This document shows positions 1-5,184 of a stretch of DNA of 6,082 nt, in pieces. Each line of letters starts with the position of its first letter. Within the stretch, counting starts at the first letter, position 1. Source of the stretch: an uncultured Gemmatimonadota bacterium (GTDB lineage Bacteria > Gemmatimonadota > Gemmatimonadetes > Gemmatimonadales > GWC2-71-9); contig CAMPKP010000176.1 in assembly GCA_946887295.1 (NCBI GenBank), positions 1-6,082 on the forward strand, read 5' to 3'. The position numbers and the translations under genes are program-made. The notes under the pieces are model-generated. The model was not told the origin of the DNA. It made no database searches and saw nothing but the letters and a program-made list of their open reading frames with translations.

Positions 1-890
1 CCCACCGCTTCCGGCGCCGGATCCTTGGTCGCATGCGCCGACGGCGCCGGGCGCGCGCCGAATCGCTCGACGTACGCCCGGGTGAACTCGGCGCCCAGCA
101 GGACGATCTGGGCCGAGTAGTAGACCCAGATCAGCAGCACCACGACCGAGCCCGCCGCCCCGTAGCTGGAGGCCACGGCGCTGGTCCCCAGGTAGAGCCC
201 GATCAGGAACTTGCCGATGCTGAACAGCCCCGCCGTCACCAGTGCACCGACCCACACGTCGCTCAGCCGCAGGTCCACGTCCGGCAGGAACTGGTAGATC
301 ATCGCGAACAGCAGCGTCACCACGCCGAGGGAGACCAGCGCGTTCACTCCCTGCCAGACCAGCGCGATCTCCGGCAGGATGGTGCCGAGATACTGGTTGA
401 GGGCGGAGAGGGCGGCGCTCACCAGCAGCGAGACCAGGAGCACGAACCCGACGCCGACGACCAGTCCGAACGACAGCAGCCGCTGCAGCAACATCTCCTT
501 GATCCCGGCCCCGGGCTTCGGCTTGACCCGCCATATGGCGTTGAGCGCGGTCTGCAGCTCGAGGAAGGCGCCGGTCGCGCCGAGGAAGAAGGTGACGAGT
601 CCGATCGCCGTCGCCGCGCCGTTGCCGGTGCGGTGGTAGGCCCCCTCCAGCATTCCCTGCACCGCCCGGCCCCCCTGCTCTCCCACCAGGCCGCCGATCT
701 GCTTCGTCACCTCGCGCTGCACCGCGTCGGTCCCGAAGACCAGTCCCGCGATGGTGATCGCCACGATCAGGATGGGCGCGAGCGCGAAGAGCGTGTAGTA
801 CGCGAGCGACGCGCCCAGCCGCGGGACGTTGTCGTTCCACCATCCCGCGCCCGTGCGCTTGAGGATCCAGCCCAGGTCCCGTGCCTTCAT
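1..890 (-). CDS. YihY/BrkB-family integral membrane protein (3' end beyond window)
   Basis: Reading leftward from the ATG at 890-888 the frame stays open for 296 codons to the window edge, so the stop is missing. The product is a multi-pass inner-membrane protein of the YihY/BrkB family, once misnamed ribonuclease BN. Its molecular function is not settled, and transport or permease roles have been proposed. Visible family hallmarks are PRLGASLAYYTLFALAPIL (residues 23-41), GAFLELQTALNAIWRVKPKPG (107-127), YQFLPDV (199-205) and the SSYGAAGSVVVLLIWVYYSAQIVLLGAEFTRAY block (241-273). Hydrophobic spans fall near 28-52, 93-110, 139-163, 182-200, 212-234 and 246-267, giving about six helices. The tail from 279 is polar and Pro/Ala-rich. 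The family is usually about 280-340 residues, so little is missing. The start lies 3 bases after the peptidase stop and has no clear Shine-Dalgarno, suggesting re-initiation after the upstream gene. The family call is firm; the function is not. Confidence 0.93.
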   Translation of the reverse strand, partial: MKARDLGWILKRTGAGWWNDNVPRLGASLAYYTLFALAPILIVAITIAGLVFGTDAVQREVTKQIGGLVGEQGGRAVQGMLEGAYHRTGNGAATAIGLVTFFLGATGAFLELQTALNAIWRVKPKPGAGIKEMLLQRLLSFGLVVGVGFVLLVSLLVSAALSALNQYLGTILPEIALVWQGVNALVSLGVVTLLFAMIYQFLPDVDLRLSDVWVGALVTAGLFSIGKFLIGLYLGTSAVASSYGAAGSVVVLLIWVYYSAQIVLLGAEFTRAYVERFGARPAPSAHATKDPAPEAV

Positions 891-893
891 GGG

Positions 894-1934
894 TCAGTGT
901 GACGCCGAGGGCGCGGGACGGCCGCCGGGGCGCCAGGAGGGCGCGGGGCCGTCGGCCAGGAGGCGGGTCGCACGGATCACCACATCGGCGACCTGCCCCA
1001 GATGGGCGAAGTCGATCCGGTCGCTCTCGTCCGAAGGCTGGTGGTAGTCCCCGTGGAGTCCGAACGACGACAGCGTGTGGGCGGGAATGCCCCTGAGCGC
1101 GAAGACGATGTTGTCGCTGCGCTCGAAGAACCTGAACTCGGGACGGGGATCGGCCACCACCGGGAGTCCGCCGGCGGCGAGGCTGGGACCCATGGTCGAG
1201 CGGTCGAAGCCGGTGAGCCACAGCTTGCCGGATCCGCCCGCCAGGGAGTCGGGCCGCCCCACCATCTCCACCTGAAGGTCGGCGACGGTCCGGGTCAGCG
1301 GGAAGGTGGGACGATCGAGGTACCACTGGCTGCCGAGAACGCCGAACTCCTCGCCGCTGGTGAGGAGAAAGACGACCGACCGCCGGGGCGGCGCCTTCGC
1401 CAGCGCCCTGGCCGTGGCGAGCACCGTCGCGACCCCGGAGGCGTCGTCGTCGGCGCCGTTGTAGATGGAATCGCCGTCCACCGGCTTTCCGATTCCCAGG
1501 TGGTCGAAGTGGGCGCCGAGCACGATCGCCTCGTCCCGGATCGCCGGATCCGAGCCGCGGATCAGCCCGATGAGGTTGTAGTCGTCGATCCGCTCGACCG
1601 CCGCCGAATCGGAAGCTTCGCGGCCGGGGAGCCGGAGCATCGGTCCCTCCGGACCGACGACCGCCTCGTACGGCACCCGCTGGAAGTAGCTGCTGTCTCC
1701 CCCCGGCTCGAGTCCGTAGCTCCGCATCCGCTCGGCGATGAACCGCGCGGCCCGGGCCGAGCCGGGCGTGCCGGTCCGCCGCCCCTCCATCGAGTCCGCG
1801 GAGAGCGCGCCGACGATCTCGCGGACCTCGTCGGCCGAGCCCGCCGGCGACGGGCTGGAGGCAGGCCCGGGGCCGCAGGCCGCGAGCAGCACCAGCCCGA
1901 CCGCGAAGCGGCGGATGGCGCAGGTGGGATGCAT
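894..1934 (-). CDS. M28-family zinc aminopeptidase-like lipoprotein
   Basis: This is a 346-residue secreted metallopeptidase of the M28 (Aeromonas aminopeptidase/PSMA-like) group. The N-terminus has a lipoprotein signal: Arg8-Arg9, a hydrophobic core, then lipobox LAAC with Cys20, followed by a Gly/Pro/Ser-rich linker. Mature protein should therefore be lipid-anchored outside the inner membrane. The two-zinc site can be read in order: His142 and Asp144 in AHFDHLG, the bridging Asp163 in NGADDDASG (159-167), catalytic Glu195 and ligand Glu196 in SGEE, Glu223 in VEMVGR where many relatives have Asp, and His298 in HGDYHQPSDE (294-303). All expected ligands are present, so it should be active on peptide or amino-acyl substrates; the actual substrate cannot be read. 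The C-terminal tail (329-346) is Pro/Ser-rich. The start is supported by a GGAGA Shine-Dalgarno and by the signal peptide. It lies 26 bases after the sulfatase-like gene and 3 bases before the BrkB gene, in one transcription unit. Confidence 0.95.
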   Translation of the reverse strand: MHPTCAIRRFAVGLVLLAACGPGPASSPSPAGSADEVREIVGALSADSMEGRRTGTPGSARAARFIAERMRSYGLEPGGDSSYFQRVPYEAVVGPEGPMLRLPGREASDSAAVERIDDYNLIGLIRGSDPAIRDEAIVLGAHFDHLGIGKPVDGDSIYNGADDDASGVATVLATARALAKAPPRRSVVFLLTSGEEFGVLGSQWYLDRPTFPLTRTVADLQVEMVGRPDSLAGGSGKLWLTGFDRSTMGPSLAAGGLPVVADPRPEFRFFERSDNIVFALRGIPAHTLSSFGLHGDYHQPSDESDRIDFAHLGQVADVVIRATRLLADGPAPSWRPGGRPAPSASH

Positions 1935-1938
1935 CGGA

Positions 1939-1943
1939 TCTCC
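1939..1943 (-). promoter_or_regulatory. Shine-Dalgarno of the M28 peptidase gene
   Basis: On the minus strand GGAGA ends 4 bases before the ATG at 1934 (GGAG core at 5 bases). It sits in the 26-base spacer after the sulfatase-like stop and supports the annotated start. It is the clearest ribosome binding site in the operon and suggests that the peptidase is translated independently, unlike its overlapped upstream neighbours. Confidence 0.6.
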
Positions 1944-1960
1944 GTGGGGTCGAGGTGGGG

Positions 1961-3541
1961 TCAGCGGCCGGCTCGCAGCTCCGGTCCGGCGGAATCATCG
2001 CCCGCCAGCCAGCGCGCGTCCACCCTGCGGAACTCGTACGGGTGCGCTACGACGGAGAGATAGTGGTCGTCCGGCGCCCGGCGGACGTCCGCGTGAAGGT
2101 AGTGGCGGAGCACGTCCCCCAGCACGTTCACGACGGTGACCGTGTCGCCGAAGGCCGCCGCACCGCCGCCGGGCAGGTAGTAGGCGCCGAAGGCGCCCAG
2201 CCGCTCCCGCCCGGCGTCCGGCGGCACCTGAGCCACGTCGGCATAGCCGGTGGCTCCCAGCATCTTCGAGCCGTGGTCGCCCTGAAGCAGGATGACCGGC
2301 GGCACCTCCGAGGTGCGGAGGATCTCGCGCACCGTACCGAGGAGCAGGTGGTTGAGGCACTGCAGCTGCTCGATGTAGGGGCCGGCCTCGTCGCCCTCCG
2401 GCCCGCGCGGCAGCGTCGCGCAATCGCGGTCGAACACGTACGGGTCGTGCGGCTTGAGGATATGGGCGAAGGTGAAGGTCGGGCCACCGGACCGCGAACC
2501 CGCGCCGACGGCGTCGAGCGTGCGCCGGACGTGGTCGGCCTCCCAGCGGTGGGTCCGATCGAAGTAGCGCAGGACCGTCGCGCCGCGCACGGTGCGCTCC
2601 AGCTCGCCGCTCGACATCATCCGCATCAGGTCGAGCCCGCGCCAGGGCCGGAACTCCTCGTCGGCGACCGAGCTCTCCCGGGTGGAATACCACCACTGCG
2701 AGGGAAAGAAGCGATAGCGATACCCGCGGCTCTGGAGATACCGCGCCACCCGGTTGTGCTCCACCAGGTAGTTGGGTACGGCGGGATGACGGGTATCCGG
2801 GCCCATCTCGCGCTGGAGCGAGGTCAGCTGCGCCGCGTTGAGCAGCGAGGGCAGGGACAGGAGCGTGTGGGCGTAGTTGCTCATCACCACCGGAGGCACG
2901 TAGAAGCCCAGGGCGCGCAGGCTGTCCTCGAACGGCCGGTTGTCGTAGCCGAAGCGCTCCCGCAGCACGGCGGAGTTGGCGTACTCGTCCACCACGATGA
3001 GATAGATGTCGCGGCGGGGCGCCGGCGCCGGAGCGGGCCCCTCGATGGGACGGGCCAGCTCCGCCACCAGCCCGCTGTGCGCGACCGCGCTGCGCCCGCG
3101 GAGCCATCCGTTCCCGATCTGGAACGCGGACCAGCCGACGAGCAGCGCACCCGTGAGACCGAGAAACCTTCCGAGGCCCTCGAGCAGGGGCGTCCGCCGC
3201 CGAGCCCACCACACCAGTGCCCCGGACATCGCCAGCGTGACAGGGATGAGCAGCGCGTGCGCCGGATGGCTCGGGTCCTCGGCCAGCCTCGCGCCCAGCC
3301 TCGGGTAGCTGAAGAACCACACCACCGCGACCATGGTGACGAATGGCGGCAGCGCGGCCGGTGCCCGGCCCCGCGCCGCCAGCGCGACGAGCGCATAGAC
3401 CACGCCGCAGACCGCCAGGGTGAGTATGACCAGGAGGCCCAGATCCTCGAACCCGAACTGGCCCGGATTTCTCGCGGCGTAGTTGATGACGGGGACCAGC
3501 GCGAAGAGAAAGGGGTACGCCTTCGTGGCCCAGCGCTTCAT
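1961..3541 (-). CDS. membrane-anchored sulfatase-like hydrolase/transferase (alkaline phosphatase/LTA synthase fold)
   Basis: This 526-residue protein has an N-terminal membrane part with about five hydrophobic spans (near 8-22, 33-55, 64-79, 95-112 and 123-142) and a catalytic domain from about 176 onward, probably on the outer face of the membrane. The domain opens with RDIYLIVVDEY, where Asp185 fits the first metal ligand of the alkaline phosphatase superfamily. Next comes SNYAHTLLSLPSLLNA (221-236), which holds the likely Thr/Ser nucleophile (Thr226 the best candidate). FAHILKPHDPYVF (358-370) contributes His360 and His365, and LLQGDHGSKM (418-427) contributes the metal pair Asp422-His423. 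This is the layout of LTA synthases and phosphoethanolamine or phosphoglycerol transferases. No CxPxR/SxPxR sulfatase motif is seen, so transfer or removal of a phospho-group on a surface polymer is more likely than true sulfatase activity. Cys374 and Cys395 could form a disulfide. The start ATG overlaps the methyltransferase stop in an ATGA, indicating translational coupling. The family is sure, the substrate unknown. Confidence 0.9.
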   Translation of the reverse strand: MKRWATKAYPFLFALVPVINYAARNPGQFGFEDLGLLVILTLAVCGVVYALVALAARGRAPAALPPFVTMVAVVWFFSYPRLGARLAEDPSHPAHALLIPVTLAMSGALVWWARRRTPLLEGLGRFLGLTGALLVGWSAFQIGNGWLRGRSAVAHSGLVAELARPIEGPAPAPAPRRDIYLIVVDEYANSAVLRERFGYDNRPFEDSLRALGFYVPPVVMSNYAHTLLSLPSLLNAAQLTSLQREMGPDTRHPAVPNYLVEHNRVARYLQSRGYRYRFFPSQWWYSTRESSVADEEFRPWRGLDLMRMMSSGELERTVRGATVLRYFDRTHRWEADHVRRTLDAVGAGSRSGGPTFTFAHILKPHDPYVFDRDCATLPRGPEGDEAGPYIEQLQCLNHLLLGTVREILRTSEVPPVILLQGDHGSKMLGATGYADVAQVPPDAGRERLGAFGAYYLPGGGAAAFGDTVTVVNVLGDVLRHYLHADVRRAPDDHYLSVVAHPYEFRRVDARWLAGDDSAGPELRAGR

Positions 3542-4950
3542 ACCGCCCGCTGCCAGGGCAGCGCGGACATCAGGAACAGTGACCGCTCGGAGTCCCGCAC
3601 GGGGACCACGCGCTCGATCCGGAAGCAGGTCCGGAACGCCGCCTCGAACCCCTCCCGGGTGTAGTCGGGGAAGATGTCGGCGCGATCCCGCAGCAGCCGC
3701 TGCACCTGTGAATCGCTCTTGGGAACGAACTCGACGATCAGATGGCGGCCCAGCCTCGCCAGGAATCCGGCCACCCGCTCGAGCGGCAGGTTGTGCCCGA
3801 TCGCCAGGTGGTGGACCACCGCGAGGGCCAGCAGCACGTCGGCCGGCCCGCGTTCCTCCAGCGAGAGCCGCTCGCGGTGGGCCCAGCCGAGCGCCGGCGA
3901 CGGGTTGGTGAGATCCAGCAGCAGCGGCAGGATGCCGGTCTCGCCGTCCGCGCGGACCCGGCGATAGTTGCGCTCCACGGCGGCCGGATCGAGGTCGAAC
4001 GCCACCACGCTCGGCACCACTTCGCGGGCGGCGCGGCTGTACTCACCGGTGTTGGCGCCCAGATCCCAGGCGGTTCGCGCCTCCAGTCCGCGCAGCAGGT
4101 CGAGCACCGACTCGCGCTTCGAGCCGGCCGCGCTGGAGGAGTAGTTGTTGTCCTGGGTGTAGTCGGCCCACTCGGTGCCCGCCGGCGCCCAGTCGAGCGA
4201 CTCGACCGCGCTCCGGAGGCTCCGCACCAGCCCCGCGGCGGCGGTGTCGCTCACGCCCCGGCGCGGGGCCGCTGGCTCGGGGGACTGCGCCGGCGTCCCC
4301 CGGTCGGCATAGCGCCGCTGGGCCATCGCGTGCAGGTGGATGTGGAACAGCAGACCGGGCCGGAGCCAGGTGCGCCGGGGAAGCATCCGGCTCCCCAGAT
4401 CGAGAGGGATGCCCTCGAGATGGGCCCGCAGCAGGGACGCCGTGCGCACGTCGAGCCGGCTCATCAGCGCGAGCGGCACGAGGAAGTGCTCGCAGAACTG
4501 ACGGTAGCCCGCCCAGGGGGCGCCTTCGTCGCGGGGCTCGAAGGAAAGGGTGTCTATGAAGAGCGGCCGTCCGGCCACGAACTGCACGTTGTACGCGCTG
4601 GCGTCGCGCAGGGTGAACCCGCGCGCGAGGGCCCGCTCCTGCAGCTCGAGGGTGAGGAGCGCCGCGTCGCGGAGCTGCCCGAACGACCACTCGTACGGGT
4701 AGGACACGAAGTCCACCAGCTCGGGCTCCAGCACCGCGACCGCGTCGGGCGTCGCGGCGAGGCCGAGAGCGGCCTCGCGGTGGGGCACGAGCAGGCCCCG
4801 CTCCGTGAGCTCCGCATACAGGCCGGAGTCGAGGAACGCCCGGAAGCGCTCCTGAAAGACGCGATTGACCTGGCGGTAGAGAGTGCCGTCTCTGGTGTAG
4901 ACGAACCCGCTCGGATCGCGGTAGGACGCGCCTAGCGCTTGTGCGCCCAT
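3538..4950 (-). CDS. two-domain protein: kinase-like N-terminal region plus class I SAM-dependent methyltransferase (NoeA-like)
   Basis: The 470-residue product resembles proteins annotated as class I SAM methyltransferases related to rhizobial NoeA. The C-terminal half (about 260-470) shows a Rossmann methyltransferase: motif I AWDLGANTGEYS (294-305), the acidic end of strand 2 at FDLD (318-321), LLLDLTNP (343-350) and LALAVVHHLAIGHNLP (374-389), then LIVEFVPKSDSQVQRLL (404-420). The lead-in WADYTQDNNYSSSAAGSK (261-278) is probably a substrate or cofactor loop. The N-terminal part (about 10-215) contains FTLRDASAYNVQF (112-124) and PLFIDTLSFEP (129-139). These resemble a kinase catalytic loop (Asp116, Asn121) and the DFG-like metal Asp133; this is inference. 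A Pro/Ala-rich linker (219-240) joins the halves. The start has no clear Shine-Dalgarno and lies inside the upstream 49-codon gene (19-base overlap). The downstream sulfatase-like gene overlaps by 4 bases. A role in modifying a surface glycan or lipid is likely; the acceptor is unknown. Confidence 0.9.
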   Translation of the reverse strand: MGAQALGASYRDPSGFVYTRDGTLYRQVNRVFQERFRAFLDSGLYAELTERGLLVPHREAALGLAATPDAVAVLEPELVDFVSYPYEWSFGQLRDAALLTLELQERALARGFTLRDASAYNVQFVAGRPLFIDTLSFEPRDEGAPWAGYRQFCEHFLVPLALMSRLDVRTASLLRAHLEGIPLDLGSRMLPRRTWLRPGLLFHIHLHAMAQRRYADRGTPAQSPEPAAPRRGVSDTAAAGLVRSLRSAVESLDWAPAGTEWADYTQDNNYSSSAAGSKRESVLDLLRGLEARTAWDLGANTGEYSRAAREVVPSVVAFDLDPAAVERNYRRVRADGETGILPLLLDLTNPSPALGWAHRERLSLEERGPADVLLALAVVHHLAIGHNLPLERVAGFLARLGRHLIVEFVPKSDSQVQRLLRDRADIFPDYTREGFEAAFRTCFRIERVVPVRDSERSLFLMSALPWQRAV

Positions 4951-5081
4951 CGGCGCGGCACGAGCGACCGGAAGAAGGTCTTCAGGCCTTCACGCAACCG
5001 GCCGAACAGCGCGACGGCGGACAGGGCGCCGGCGGCGAGCACCTGGAGCACCAGACTCCCGGTAGTGGGATCGATATACAT
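4932..5081 (-). CDS. 49-residue single-span membrane protein (MYIDPTTGSL family)
   Basis: A short gene read from the ATG at 5081-5079 to a TAG at 4934-4932. It begins MYIDPTTGSLVLQVLAAGAL, continues as one hydrophobic span (about residues 9-26), then a basic amphipathic stretch FGRLREGLKTFFRSLVPRRW and ends AHKR. The IDPxxGS start followed by one helix and an Arg/Lys-rich tail matches small proteins I recall beside methyltransferase and sulfatase-like genes in surface-polymer loci; this is recollection, not a search. The positive tail predicts the C-terminus in the cytoplasm. It is first in the apparent operon, has a modest GAGG Shine-Dalgarno (5086-5089) 4 bases upstream, and overlaps the methyltransferase start by 19 bases in another frame. 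It may act as a membrane anchor or assembly partner for the next two proteins; no enzymatic motif is visible. The main alternative, a chance frame, is made less likely by the motif, the overlap and the preceding promoter. Confidence 0.8.
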   Translation of the reverse strand: MYIDPTTGSLVLQVLAAGALSAVALFGRLREGLKTFFRSLVPRRWAHKR

Positions 5082-5101
5082 GTGGCCTCGGCAGTTGCGT
5101 A

Positions 5102-5130
5102 GTTACAAAGGAGGCCCGCAGCAATGTCAC
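5102..5130 (-). promoter_or_regulatory. candidate sigma70-type promoter for the five-gene operon
   Basis: On the minus strand GTGACA (5130-5125, five of six matches to TTGACA) is followed after exactly 17 bases by TGTAAC (5107-5102, four of six to TATAAT). Transcription would start near 5095, leaving a leader of roughly 14 bases before the 49-codon gene. It lies in the only sizeable gap of the window, where an operon promoter is expected. Promoter consensus in this lineage is not known to me, so this is a position-supported guess. The -35 region overlaps the right arm of a GC-rich hairpin. Confidence 0.35.
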
Positions 5131-5135
5131 GGGCC
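5113..5135 (-). other. GC-rich inverted repeat (6-bp arms) in the intergenic gap
   Basis: Arms GGCCCG at 5113-5118 and CGGGCC at 5130-5135 enclose an 11-base loop. Read on the minus strand the hairpin is followed by TCCTTTGT, which is only a poor T-tract, so it could be a weak terminator behind the aldehyde dehydrogenase gene. Because it coincides with the candidate promoter it could instead be an operator-like site, or simply chance in GC-rich DNA. Confidence 0.3.
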
Positions 5136-5146
5136 CATCACCGAGG

Positions 5147-5173
5147 ATAATAACCCCGGGAGGCCTGGCCGGG
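5147..5173 (-). terminator. weak candidate rho-independent terminator after the aldehyde dehydrogenase gene
   Basis: On the minus strand, 11 bases past the aldehyde dehydrogenase stop, CCCGG (5173-5169) pairs with CCGGG (5159-5155) around a 9-base loop and is followed by GTTATTAT, a short T-rich run that stands out in this GC-rich DNA. The 5-bp stem is short and the T-run is interrupted, so termination may be partial. Confidence 0.3.
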
Positions 5174-5184
5174 TGTGTGCTGGG

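Noticed and set aside
33..902. 289-codon plus-strand open frame
   Set aside because: It is antisense to the BrkB-family gene, whose minus-strand frame shows full family motifs and runs off the left edge. The plus-strand product is low-complexity Arg/Gln/His-rich sequence.
1002..2063. 353-codon plus-strand open frame
   Set aside because: It mirrors the M28 peptidase gene and the end of the sulfatase-like gene; no motif and no plausible ribosome binding context.
1955..3664. 569-codon plus-strand open frame
   Set aside because: It lies wholly antisense to the sulfatase-like gene and the end of the methyltransferase gene. Its product is Arg/His/Gln/Pro-rich without domains, the usual mirror frame in high-GC DNA, while the minus-strand frames have clear motifs.
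3742..4935. 397-codon plus-strand open frame
   Set aside because: It mirrors the methyltransferase gene; its composition is biased and no recognisable domain is present.
5147..5152. TATTAT on the minus strand as a -10 box
   Set aside because: No reasonable -35 hexamer lies 16-18 bases upstream (the region is GC-rich), and its position right after a small stem fits a terminator T-run better.
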